A DNA stretch of 42,119 nucleotides, from the IMG/VR virus record IMGVR_UViG_3300042444_000089, positions 1 through 42,119 of that record; one strand, written 5' to 3'. The stretch is from a virus. A program made the translations under genes and the position numbers. Below the pieces are notes generated by a model. It searched no databases. It was not told the origin of the DNA and saw only the letters and a program-made list of their open reading frames with translations. Below are positions 7,606-15,512 of the stretch, one piece after another; position 1 is the first letter of the stretch; each line of letters begins with the position of its first letter.

Positions 7606-9428
7606 CGGCAACGCCACGCCGGCAAAAGAAAACCATTGCGAACACGTTTGACACGATTCGCGCTGATTACGACATGAGCCGGGAAAGCCGGTTCATCCGT
7701 CGCCGTGTTGGCCTTGCCCCGCGCGGGGGCAGTGCTGATTTCCATTACCGCACGGAAGAATTCTATTATCGCGACATCGAAAAAGCCCGCGACATGGACC
7801 GCAACGACGCCATCGTCGGGCAGACCATCGACCGGGCAGTTGCCAATATTGTGCAGGACGGGTTTTCCTTGGACGTTCGCACGGGCGACCCGTCGCTGGA
7901 CCTTGAACTGTGGAATCGCTGGCAGGCGTGGACTGCATCGCCTGACGACTGCGACATGGCCGGCGAGTTCACTTGGCAGGACGTGGAACGGCACGTCATG
8001 CGGTCGGTTCTGCTGGACGGCGATATGGTCGTCCTTGGCACAGCCGGCGGGCAGATACAGCTAATTGAAGCGCACAGCATCCAAACCATCACGCCGCAAG
8101 AAAACACGTTTTTGGGCGTCACCCGTGACGATTACGGCCGGCGGACCCGTTACTGGTACTCGGCCGACAAGCGGGACGGTGGCGTCTTGGCTGTCGTGGG
8201 CAACCAAAAGGAAACCGCAGTCCCTATCGACGTGCGAGACGAGAACGGCGACCGAGTGCTATTTCACGTTTACAACCCTCGCCGGGTAAACCAGACCCGC
8301 GGCGTCACGGCACTGGCACCCATCTTTTCTGTCGCCGGGATGTTCGAGGACATTAACTTCGCGAAGTTGGTCCAGCAGCAGGTGGTTTCCTGCTTTGCCA
8401 TTTTCCGCAAACGCAACCCGATTGCCGGTGGCGGCCCGCTTCCGTCTACCGATGGCTACGGCCTGCCGGAAACGGAGCAGACGGGAGCCGGCACCCGCTA
8501 CATCGAAAACATCGGTCCCGGCATGGAAATCATCGGGGGCGAAGGCGAGGAACTGCAAGGGTTCAGCCCGAACGTGCCGAACGCTGAATTCTTCGACCAC
8601 GTCAAGCTGATGCTTCAAATCATCGGCGTAAACCTTGGGCTGCCGCTGTGCCTGGTGCTGATGGATGGCAGCGAGACCAACTTTAGCGGCTGGCGTGGCG
8701 CGGTGGACGAGGCCCGCAAGGGTTTCAGGGCCAACCAGACCAACCTGCTGAACCGGCTGCACAAGCCAGTTTATGAGTTCAAACTGCGGCAGTGGATTGC
8801 GGAAGACCGGGCACTGGCTGCAGCTGCCAAGGTCGAAGGCATCAACATTTTCGGCCATCGCTGGAACCCGCCGACGTGGCAATACATCGACCCGGTGGCA
8901 GATGCACAGGGCGACGCGCTGCGAATCCAGAACGCACTGACCAGCCCACGCCGGCTACATGCCGAAGGCGGACGGGACTGGGAGGAAGTGGCGGACGAAA
9001 TTGTCGAAGACATGAGTTACGCCATTATCCGCGCCAAGCAGCAGGCCAAGGCTATTAACGGCCAATTTCAAGACAATGCACCCGTGCATTGGCGTGAACT
9101 AATCAGCCTGCCGATGCCAAGCGGCATCCAGATGACCATGCAGGACAGTCAGGCAATGGTGCAGCAGGCCGAGGCACAAGCGGAAGCGACGGCTGCCGAG
9201 CAGGCACCGACCGCCGAAATGGTCGGCGTGGGCCGGAAGAACTGGCAGAACGCACGCAAGGCCATCAACGACATCCTGAAAGAATTGACTGGCGGGCAAA
9301 TCAGCGAGCGGCGGGCACGGCTCGAACTGGACAGTCTCGGCGTTCCGGCCAGCAAGATTGACGTCTACATCGAAGACGCCAGTGACGGCACGATTGACAC
9401 GCCAGAGGAGCAGTTGACCGATGAATGA
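7602..9428 (+). CDS. Portal protein (lambda gpB-like)
   Basis: A 608-residue protein that would form the dodecameric ring at the capsid vertex through which DNA passes and to which the tail attaches. Typical lambda-portal features are present: an N-terminal segment with RNDAIVGQTIDRAVANIV, a PGMEIIGGEGEELQGFSPNV block near residue 310, then a LGLPLCLVLMDGSETNFSGWR motif and a VDEARKGF...Q..LLNRLHKPVYE helix. The C-terminal ~100 residues are Gln/Ala-rich followed by a charged tail (QISERRARLELDSLG). It overlaps the protease gene by 8 bases, as in lambda-type morphogenesis operons. Confidence 0.93.
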   Translation: MTATPRRQKKTIANTFDTIRADYDMSRESRFIRRRVGLAPRGGSADFHYRTEEFYYRDIEKARDMDRNDAIVGQTIDRAVANIVQDGFSLDVRTGDPSLDLELWNRWQAWTASPDDCDMAGEFTWQDVERHVMRSVLLDGDMVVLGTAGGQIQLIEAHSIQTITPQENTFLGVTRDDYGRRTRYWYSADKRDGGVLAVVGNQKETAVPIDVRDENGDRVLFHVYNPRRVNQTRGVTALAPIFSVAGMFEDINFAKLVQQQVVSCFAIFRKRNPIAGGGPLPSTDGYGLPETEQTGAGTRYIENIGPGMEIIGGEGEELQGFSPNVPNAEFFDHVKLMLQIIGVNLGLPLCLVLMDGSETNFSGWRGAVDEARKGFRANQTNLLNRLHKPVYEFKLRQWIAEDRALAAAAKVEGINIFGHRWNPPTWQYIDPVADAQGDALRIQNALTSPRRLHAEGGRDWEEVADEIVEDMSYAIIRAKQQAKAINGQFQDNAPVHWRELISLPMPSGIQMTMQDSQAMVQQAEAQAEATAAEQAPTAEMVGVGRKNWQNARKAINDILKELTGGQISERRARLELDSLGVPASKIDVYIEDASDGTIDTPEEQLTDE

Positions 9429-10506
9429 AATCAAACTCTACGGCAGCATCGGCTACCCCGGCATCACCAGTGCGACGTTCAAGTCGCTGCTGGCTGATTG
9501 TGACCCGTCGCAGGAGCTGGTGATTCGCATCGACAGCGAAGGCGGCAGCGTGTTTGACGGCCTGGGCATCCATGACGCAATCACCGCATGGCCGGGACCA
9601 GTGCGGGCCATCGTTGAGTCCAGTGCGTTCAGCATCGCCAGCTTCATCGCAATGGCGGCAGGCAAGGTAGAGATTACCGAGAACGGCTACCTGATGCTGC
9701 ACAACCCGTACACCGTGACCGAAGGCGACAGCGAAGAGCTGCAGAAGCAAGCCGACCTGCTAGGCAAGCTGCGGGACAGCATGGTGAGCGCCTACGCAAC
9801 CAAGACAGGAAAGAGCCGCGAAGAAGTCGAGGCCGCGATGCGTGCCGAGACTTGGCTGGATGCCCGCGAGGCACAGGCCAGCGGCTACGTCGATTCAATT
9901 CTGCCGACTGCCCGCAAGAGCGTGGCCGTTGCCAGATTTACAGGAAACATGCCGGAGCGGGTCAATCAGTCGCTGAACGTCAGCGGCGACTCGTGCGGCG
10001 AAACTGCTGACCAAACGGAGACAAATCCCATGAGCAGCAATCCCAAGCCCGTCGCGACCGTGAAATTCATTCAGGCTCGCTTCGGCAAGGCGTCGTCGGA
10101 CTTCATCGTCAAGGCAGTCGCTGCCGAGATGACCGAAGACCAAGTCGCCGAAATGTATTACAGCGAGATGATGACCGAGAACGAACAGCTCAAGGCCAAG
10201 CTCGCAGCGATGGAAGAGGAGATGGTTGCACTCAAGGCTAAGGCCCAAGAGACGACCGTCGCCGAAGTCGAAGAAGACGACAAGGAACAGATGGTCACGA
10301 TGCCAGCCGCCAAGGCTCGTCTTGGCGTGGCTCCGGTGGCGTCTGTCACCGCCTCAAAGCCGGTCGCCAGTGCCAAGGCCCAGTGGCAAGGCGTTGTCGC
10401 AACCTACACGGCGCAAGGCATGAAGAAGGCAGACGCTGCTCGCAAGGCGGCACGCGAACACGCTGGCCTGCGTGATGCGGTCATCGCCGAAGCAAACAAC
10501 AAGTAA
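9421..10506 (+). CDS. ClpP-like prohead protease fused to scaffold
   Basis: A 361-residue protein. Residues 1-165 are a ClpP/S49-like serine protease: IDSEGGSVFDG near 38, the likely nucleophile S71 in AFSIASFIAMAAG, the likely catalytic H94 in LMLHNP, and a TWLDAREAQASGYVD block near 144. Residues from about 204 form a separate charged helical region (TENEQLKAKLAAMEEEM), typical of a scaffold. As in lambda gpC/Nu3, the protease would mature the prohead and degrade the scaffold. An internal start with its own ribosome site lies at 10030. The catalytic assignments are by alignment from memory. Confidence 0.9.
   Translation: MNEIKLYGSIGYPGITSATFKSLLADCDPSQELVIRIDSEGGSVFDGLGIHDAITAWPGPVRAIVESSAFSIASFIAMAAGKVEITENGYLMLHNPYTVTEGDSEELQKQADLLGKLRDSMVSAYATKTGKSREEVEAAMRAETWLDAREAQASGYVDSILPTARKSVAVARFTGNMPERVNQSLNVSGDSCGETADQTETNPMSSNPKPVATVKFIQARFGKASSDFIVKAVAAEMTEDQVAEMYYSEMMTENEQLKAKLAAMEEEMVALKAKAQETTVAEVEEDDKEQMVTMPAAKARLGVAPVASVTASKPVASAKAQWQGVVATYTAQGMKKADAARKAAREHAGLRDAVIAEANNK
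10030..10506 (+). CDS. Nested scaffold protein (internal start)
   Basis: An in-frame ATG at 10030 is preceded by GGAG at 10017-10020 with a 9-base spacer, the best-placed internal ribosome site in the gene. It would yield a 158-residue protein containing the Lys/Glu-rich coiled-coil region and the Ala/Lys-rich tail but lacking the protease. This is the arrangement of lambda C/Nu3, where the scaffold is made from an internal start. Seen in the sequence: start, ribosome site, domain boundary. Inferred: use of the start in vivo. Confidence 0.6.
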   Translation: MSSNPKPVATVKFIQARFGKASSDFIVKAVAAEMTEDQVAEMYYSEMMTENEQLKAKLAAMEEEMVALKAKAQETTVAEVEEDDKEQMVTMPAAKARLGVAPVASVTASKPVASAKAQWQGVVATYTAQGMKKADAARKAAREHAGLRDAVIAEANNK

Positions 10507-10527
10507 ACAAACACAAGGAGCGAAAAC

Positions 10528-11268
10528 ATGAGTCAATATGCAGAAGCATCAGTCCGAGGCTTTACCGCCGGGGCTGCAATCGGTCAGTTCTTGCGAGTCT
10601 ACCTCACATCCAGCAACACGCTGGCACTTGCAGGAGCAAACGACTACGGCATCGGAACGATGGAAGACCCGGCAACGGCTGCCAATGAGCAGGTCGGTGT
10701 TCGGCTGAACAGCGCGATGGGCACCCGCAAGTGCGTGGCCAACGCCGCGATCACTGTCGGCGACCCGGTTTATCTGGCCGCATCGGGCAAGGTCGGCGCA
10801 AGCGGATCCGTTCGCTACGGCACGGCACTCGAAGCCGCCACTGCCGACAATGACGTGATCGAAGTCTTGGTCGACGGCAACACTGGCGGCGTGCAGCACC
10901 TGCGGGCGCGAGTAACCACGGCCAACGTCAACGCTGGCTCGACCCTGCTGCCAGCGATTCCCGGCCGCAGTTACCGGCTCGTCGATGCGACGATGATTTC
11001 CATCGGCGGCAATGCGGCTGGCGCAACTGCCGTACGTATCTCTGCCACCCAAGCCGCCTCTGGCGTGCAGCTGGTCAGCAACACCGTAGGCGCTTTGACC
11101 CAAAGCACCCGCGTATTGGCTGGCGTTACCGCCAACTCCAGCATCCTCGCAGACGGTGCATCGTTCGCGCCATGCGATGCCAACACTGCGATCACCTTGA
11201 CCGCATCGGGCACACTGACCACGTCCACCAACATCGACGTACTTCTCAGCTACGTCGTCGACGCCTAA
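10528..11268 (+). CDS. Head decoration protein (DUF2190-like) with extra domain
   Basis: A 246-residue protein. The first ~120 residues match the capsid-decoration/DUF2190 pattern: small polar N-terminus, AITVGDPVYLAASGKVGA, then YGTALEAATADNDVIEVLVDG. It would stabilise the capsid at three-fold sites, like lambda gpD. Residues ~120-246 are an additional Ser/Thr/Ala-rich beta domain that might be displayed on the capsid surface; that is inference. It starts at ATG 10528 behind AAGGAG and directly precedes the capsid gene, as expected. Confidence 0.75.
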   Translation: MSQYAEASVRGFTAGAAIGQFLRVYLTSSNTLALAGANDYGIGTMEDPATAANEQVGVRLNSAMGTRKCVANAAITVGDPVYLAASGKVGASGSVRYGTALEAATADNDVIEVLVDGNTGGVQHLRARVTTANVNAGSTLLPAIPGRSYRLVDATMISIGGNAAGATAVRISATQAASGVQLVSNTVGALTQSTRVLAGVTANSSILADGASFAPCDANTAITLTASGTLTTSTNIDVLLSYVVDA

Positions 11269-11296
11269 TAACCAAAACTGAAAAAGGAGCTTTCAC

Positions 11297-12274
11297 ATGC
11301 CATCACCTACCAGTGCATTAACCACACTGCGGCCAGACTTGGCCAGCTTTTTGGAGTTCGACCTTGAAAGCGACCGCCTCGGCTACGTCGCCACCAAGGT
11401 CTTTCCCGTTGTCGATGTCGCCAGCCAAGCCGGCGTCTTCGGCATCATTCCGGTAGAGCAACTGCTACAGCAGCGGACCACCAACCGCGCACCCGGCAGC
11501 GGTTACAGCCGCGGCAACTTCACCTTCACCACCGGAAGCTTCGCCTGCGAAGAACACGGTGCAGAAGAGCCGGTCGATGATCGCCAGGCGAAGATGTACC
11601 GCGAGTATTTCGACGCTGAGCAAGTTTCGACCATGCGGGCATTTTCTGCCGTTCTGCGGAACGCCGAGCAGCGTGTCGCTGACGCAGTGTTCAACGCAAC
11701 CACTTGGAACGGTGCCAGCCTGACCACTGGCATCACCAACGAATGGGATGACGTGGCCAACGCTGTGCCGATCACCGACGTTGATGCGGCAGTCAAGAAG
11801 GTTTACGACGGCAGCGGCCTGTGGGCCAATGCCCTGATCGTGAACCAGAAGGTTTTCCGCAACCTGCGACGCTGTGCCCAAGTCATCGACGCCATCGAGT
11901 CGGGTGGCGCGGGTGACGCTGCCAAGCAGTCCGACATCACCGCCGAGCAATTGGCGCGGGTGTTCGGGCTGGAAATGGTGATCGTTGCTGGTGCTTCCAA
12001 GAACAGCGCAAAGGAAGGTCAAACCGTTTCGCCTGGCCAAATCTGGTCGGACGAATACGCCATGATCTGCCGCGTTGCCACCAGCAGCGACATGGCTGAA
12101 CCGTGCGTCGGTCGCATCTTCCACTGGTCGGAAGACGGCAGCAGCATGGGCGGCACCGTGGAAAGCTACCGGGACGAAATCGTCCGCGCCAACATCATCC
12201 GCGTCCGGCACGACGTGGACGAAGTTGTGCTTTACCCGCAAGCCGGGCACCTGCTGTCCAACATCACCACCTAG
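11297..12274 (+). CDS. Major capsid protein
   Basis: A 325-residue protein behind a strong AAAAAGGAG site. Features of the HK97-fold/gpE-like shell protein include an N-arm (FLEFDLESDRLGYVATKVFPVVDV), a central region with a long helix (DRQAKMYREYFDAEQVSTMRA), WANALIVNQKVFRNLRR, and a C-terminal beta region (ANIIRVRHDVDEVVLYPQAG). Its position after the protease, scaffold and decoration genes is canonical. There is no sign of an N-terminal delta domain, in keeping with a separate scaffold. Confidence 0.85.
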   Translation: MPSPTSALTTLRPDLASFLEFDLESDRLGYVATKVFPVVDVASQAGVFGIIPVEQLLQQRTTNRAPGSGYSRGNFTFTTGSFACEEHGAEEPVDDRQAKMYREYFDAEQVSTMRAFSAVLRNAEQRVADAVFNATTWNGASLTTGITNEWDDVANAVPITDVDAAVKKVYDGSGLWANALIVNQKVFRNLRRCAQVIDAIESGGAGDAAKQSDITAEQLARVFGLEMVIVAGASKNSAKEGQTVSPGQIWSDEYAMICRVATSSDMAEPCVGRIFHWSEDGSSMGGTVESYRDEIVRANIIRVRHDVDEVVLYPQAGHLLSNITT

Positions 12275-12292
12275 TGACGAAGGACGGCAACC

Positions 12293-12652
12293 GTGGCGAG
12301 TCGGTTTGATCAGGTATTTCAGGCGGCCGCGTTCCCCCAACTACTCGCCGAGTTCGGGGAGCCGGTCACCTATTACTTTGCCGGCGGGGGTAGCCGTTCG
12401 ATTGACGCCATTATCGAACGGAACCCGCCGGCGATTTTCGACCAAGCCGGAAACCCGATGCAAATTGACATCGTGATCCGGCTGAAGCGGCATGCCACCA
12501 GCGGCGTGCTAAGCAACGAAGTTAATCGCGGCAGCGACAGCGTCGAGGTCAAAAAGCGTGTTGATGATGCGGCTGTGAGTCGGTTCACGGTCGTCCGCAA
12601 GCTGTCCGACGATAGCGGCGTTCTGGTTCTTGCACTTAGCGGAAGTCCTTAA
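12293..12652 (+). CDS. Head-tail joining protein (FII-like)
   Basis: A 119-residue protein starting at GTG 12293 behind AAGGACGG. It sits between the capsid and tail genes, and its size and pattern (FGEPVTYYFAGGGSRSIDAIIERNPP, then V.KRVDDAAVSRFTV) fit the small head-tail attachment proteins of lambda-like phages. It would bind under the portal and connect the tail. The family call is moderate; position is the stronger evidence. Its last base is the first base of the next ATG. Confidence 0.65.
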   Translation: MASRFDQVFQAAAFPQLLAEFGEPVTYYFAGGGSRSIDAIIERNPPAIFDQAGNPMQIDIVIRLKRHATSGVLSNEVNRGSDSVEVKKRVDDAAVSRFTVVRKLSDDSGVLVLALSGSP

Positions 12653-13137
12653 TGGCGACAGCAGTGGCGGAGCAAATCGTCGACAAGGTGCGGACCCGGC
12701 TGGCTACTATCAAGACCAGCGGTGGGTTTGAGGTCACCGTGTCCGAAGTTGTCCGGCCAACCCGTTACGGCGGTTTCCGGCCGCAAGACCTGCAGTTGGT
12801 CGTCACGCAAGGCACGCTTGAGCGCAATGCGGACCTGTCGCACCCCGGTAACCCGCCTGCGACTGCGTGGGACTTGGAGGTTATCGTCGCCGGCCTGCTG
12901 ATGCCGAGCGAGTCCAGCACCAGCAAAATCGACACGCTGCGCAACCAGTTTGCCGCAGACTGCATCAAGGCCATCTGCACGCCGCAGGCCAGTTGGCACA
13001 ACTGGGACACGCTGGCGATTCTGACGGAGATCAGCACCGTCGAAGATGTGACGACCGAGGAGTCCAGTGGGTTCAAGTTGACGATGACCGTAACATTCCG
13101 CACCGACGAAAACAGCCCGTACACGGTGAGGAGTTAG
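12652..13137 (+). CDS. Tail terminator/minor tail protein
   Basis: A 161-residue protein whose ATG overlaps the previous stop (TAATG). It starts with a helix (VAEQIVDKVRTRLATI) followed by a beta-rich domain ending in FKLTMTVTFRTDENSPYTV, the organisation of tail-terminator proteins such as lambda gpU. It would cap the tail tube and set its final length. Assigned from position and general pattern rather than clear homology. Confidence 0.6.
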   Translation: MATAVAEQIVDKVRTRLATIKTSGGFEVTVSEVVRPTRYGGFRPQDLQLVVTQGTLERNADLSHPGNPPATAWDLEVIVAGLLMPSESSTSKIDTLRNQFAADCIKAICTPQASWHNWDTLAILTEISTVEDVTTEESSGFKLTMTVTFRTDENSPYTVRS

Positions 13138-13140
13138 CAG

Positions 13141-13821
13141 ATGGCAGACCTGAGCAAAGCACCCCCGCTGAGTTTCAGCATCGACACCTCGCAGATGGAA
13201 TCGTTTGCGGAACAGCTCAAGGCGTATCCAAAAGCCTTACGGGCTGCTGTGGCACGCGCGGTCAACACGTCACTGAAGCAAGGCAAGCGCGAGTCGGCAC
13301 GCCTGATTTCTGAAAAATACAACATTAAGCAGGCCGATGTCATCGACGGGATTGTCATGCACCGCGCCAAGCCTGCAGACACGACTGGCAAACTAACTAT
13401 TCATCCAGAACGCCGGCCTGGCCTTGCCAAGTTCGGGGCAAAGCAAGTGCAGAAAAAAGGCGGGGGCGTCACCTATAAAACGCTGCGAGGCAAAGGCAAA
13501 GCGTTCATCCCCGGCGCGTTTGCCTACCCGAAGAACAAGCCAATCTGGGTCGCCATCCAGAACGTGTCGCACATCAACAAAGGCGGCAACAAAGACGAGA
13601 AGACAGCAAAGCGACGGACCCGCCTGAAGTTCCTGCAAGGCATCACGGTCTGGGGCATGTTTGCCAGTGTCAATAACCAAAAGCGTGTCGTGGATGTCAT
13701 GCAAACGCGCTTCAGCGAAAACATGCGGCAATCGGTCAACTTTGAATACTTAGTTCGCACTGGCCAAATCCCGCGACGGGTTGGCCTTGACGGTTTTATC
13801 AAACGCGGGAAACCAGCATAG
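13141..13821 (+). CDS. Minor tail protein Z (gpZ-like)
   Basis: A 226-residue basic protein with the hallmarks of the minor tail protein Z family: an N-terminal AYPKALRAAVARAVNTSLKQ helix, RESARLISEKYNIKQADV, and a C-terminal segment describing FSENMRQSVNFEYL. In lambda, gpZ is needed for correct positioning of the genome end in the connector. GAGGAG precedes the start by about six bases. Gene order (gpU-like, gpZ-like, tube) is consistent although lambda has Z before U. Confidence 0.8.
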   Translation: MADLSKAPPLSFSIDTSQMESFAEQLKAYPKALRAAVARAVNTSLKQGKRESARLISEKYNIKQADVIDGIVMHRAKPADTTGKLTIHPERRPGLAKFGAKQVQKKGGGVTYKTLRGKGKAFIPGAFAYPKNKPIWVAIQNVSHINKGGNKDEKTAKRRTRLKFLQGITVWGMFASVNNQKRVVDVMQTRFSENMRQSVNFEYLVRTGQIPRRVGLDGFIKRGKPA

Positions 13822-13834
13822 GAGCCAAACCCAC

Positions 13835-14770
13835 ATGCCACTACTTAAAAAGAAGCACGTCCTTGCAGCCAAGATCGAAACGACCAGCGGCACCGCTGAG
13901 TCACTAACAGCTGCCGAAGCTGCGTTCAACGTGTTTGACCTGAACATGCAGCCCACGATTGCATTCACCGAACGGCAGGGCAACGGCAGTTTCAGCCAAA
14001 TGCCTGCGGTGCGTGAACTGATGGGCGGAACTTGCACATTCCGCACGGAAGTCTATGGCAGCGGAAGCGGAACTGTCCCTGGCTGGGCATCGACTTTTCT
14101 GCCGGCCTGTGGCTGGACAAACTCCGCTGGCACGTTCAGCCCGAAGTCAGAACTGCCGGGCAGTAACGTCAAGACACTGACGCTGGGCACCTACATCGAC
14201 GGCGTGCGGCACTTAATGCGAGGCTGCAGCGGCACGTTCACGATGAACTTTGAGACTGGCAAGCTGGCAACCATCGACTGGACGTTCACCGGCGTTTGGG
14301 TGTCATCGACCGACGTAGCGATTCTGGCCCCGACCTACCCGACAGCCCTGCCGCTGAGGGTGGCAAATGCCACGTTCACCATCGGCAGTTGGTCGCCGTG
14401 CTTCCAAAACCTGTCCATCGATGCCGGCAATGAGGTCTTCCTGCGGGAGTGTGCGGTCAACACCGACGGCAGCGGCTACGCCACGGCAGTCATCACTGGC
14501 CGCAAGGTCACCGGCAGCATTAACCCCGAAGCGGAACTGCTGGCCACCCGGCCGAATTACGACGACTGGATCGCTTCGACCGAGCGGGCGTTCAGCCTGG
14601 CGATTCAAAACGCCACCGACAAAGTTACCGTGGCAATGCCGAAGTTTCAGATCACCAACCTGCAGGACGGCGACCGCAATGGCGTGGTCACGCATGAAAT
14701 CAATTTTCAAGCCAACAAGTCTGCGGCGGCCGGAAACGACGAAATGACGATTGCCTTTGCGGCACCGTAA
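13835..14770 (+). CDS. Major tail tube protein
   Basis: A 311-residue protein. I place the start at ATG 13835, behind AGGAG, rather than the longer upstream extension, which would overlap the previous gene. Beta-rich, with repeated TFTMNFETGKLATIDWTFTG-type strands and a C-terminal ITNLQDGDRNGVVTHEINFQA segment that is common in tail-tube proteins. It would polymerise into hexameric rings around the tape measure. It is followed, as usual, by the frameshifting chaperone pair. Confidence 0.8.
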   Translation: MPLLKKKHVLAAKIETTSGTAESLTAAEAAFNVFDLNMQPTIAFTERQGNGSFSQMPAVRELMGGTCTFRTEVYGSGSGTVPGWASTFLPACGWTNSAGTFSPKSELPGSNVKTLTLGTYIDGVRHLMRGCSGTFTMNFETGKLATIDWTFTGVWVSSTDVAILAPTYPTALPLRVANATFTIGSWSPCFQNLSIDAGNEVFLRECAVNTDGSGYATAVITGRKVTGSINPEAELLATRPNYDDWIASTERAFSLAIQNATDKVTVAMPKFQITNLQDGDRNGVVTHEINFQANKSAAAGNDEMTIAFAAP

Positions 14771-14799
14771 CGATTAACCACTAACCAACGGAGGAACCA

Positions 14800-15180
14800 A
14801 TGGGGCGAGCATTGGAACCGGGCGAGAAGTTTCCCATAGTCTTGGACTGGGATGCGGACAAACCGGAAGACCAGCGGCCAACTATTTACACGGTCGCGCT
14901 GTCGATGCGTCGACAGGAGCGGCTGGGCCAGTTGCTGGACGAGGCACCAAACGCCAAGAACAGCACCGAGTTCTTTAACGCTGTCGAGCAGGGGCTATCT
15001 GAAGTCATCACCGGCTGGCGAAACTTTCGCGACCCGGCGAGCGGCGCGGAAATCCCCTACAGCCGTGACGCGCTGAAGGATGTCTTTACGACTTCCGAAG
15101 CATACGAGGTTTTCCGCAAGGTTCTGGCAGGCGGCAACGTCAGCAAGGCCGACGAAAAAAACTCCGCATTGCAGCCTTAA
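14800..15180 (+). CDS. Tail assembly chaperone, short form (gpG-like)
   Basis: A 126-residue protein behind CGGAGGA. It has an acidic N-terminus and a helical body (MRRQERLGQLLDEAPN, EFFNAVEQGLSEVI). Located between tail tube and tape measure, the fixed position of the gpG-type chaperone that coats the tape measure before tube assembly. An A-AAA-AAC heptamer lies close to its 3' end, at codons 119-121, and the -1 frame continues open into the next reading frame; see the extension entry. Confidence 0.8.
   Translation: MGRALEPGEKFPIVLDWDADKPEDQRPTIYTVALSMRRQERLGQLLDEAPNAKNSTEFFNAVEQGLSEVITGWRNFRDPASGAEIPYSRDALKDVFTTSEAYEVFRKVLAGGNVSKADEKNSALQP
15156..15162 (+). promoter_or_regulatory. -1 programmed frameshift site (A AAA AAC)
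   Basis: Within GAC GAA AAA AAC the heptamer has the exact X XXY YYZ phase for simultaneous slippage of two tRNAs into the -1 frame. It is six codons before the zero-frame stop, and the -1 frame is open through it to 15512. Function is inferred by analogy with lambda G/GT; the sequence arrangement itself is clear. Confidence 0.8.
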
Positions 15181-15512
15181 TCCGGCAGGGGCTGCTGTGC
15201 AAGAACTGCGTGCCGGGCAAGTGCCACGAAATGCCGACGGAATTGTCCAGCGTTTCGATTGCCTGCCCGACGTGCAATGAGGCCGGATGTGATGATTGCG
15301 GCGAGACGGGTTACGTGGAAATCACGGACTGCCCGAAACGCTGTATTGATGCGGGATTGCTGCGGGCGATTCGGATGGCGGACCTGATGAAACAGGGCCT
15401 GCCGCCGGTGGCCGGTGGTGTGCTGGACCAGTCGTCGTGGTTTGTCAGTTTTTACGAACGCTTTCGGTCTGAAGAAAATCGGGCCGAGGCGGAAGTTTAT
15501 AGGCGGATGTGA
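15162..15512 (+). CDS. Frameshift extension of tail chaperone (T part of G-T)
   Basis: The -1 frame gives 116 further residues, making a 237-residue fusion of the 14800 gene. A free-standing start (GTG 15210) lacks an obvious ribosome site. The extension is Cys-rich: C134, C137, C142, then CPTC..AGC.DC at 156-167 and DCP..C at 178-182, resembling a DnaJ-type zinc-binding module. In lambda, the T part contacts tail-tube protein. A zinc-binding T part is unusual in my experience. The C-terminal end is charged (RSEENRAEAEVYRRM) and its stop overlaps the tape-measure start. Confidence 0.75.
   Translation, partial: LRIAALIRQGLLCKNCVPGKCHEMPTELSSVSIACPTCNEAGCDDCGETGYVEITDCPKRCIDAGLLRAIRMADLMKQGLPPVAGGVLDQSSWFVSFYERFRSEENRAEAEVYRRM

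Noticed and set aside
10549-11103. Minus-strand frame opposite the decoration protein
   Set aside because: It follows the codon structure of the sense gene; low-complexity shadow with no motif.
11465-12340. Long minus-strand frame of 291 codons opposite the capsid gene
   Set aside because: It is a shadow of a GC-rich coding gene: no recognisable domains, no ribosome site, and antisense to an essential structural gene.
15210-15512. Independent gene starting at GTG 15210
   Set aside because: No ribosome site precedes it, while the -1 frameshift site upstream explains the frame and the usual gene order.
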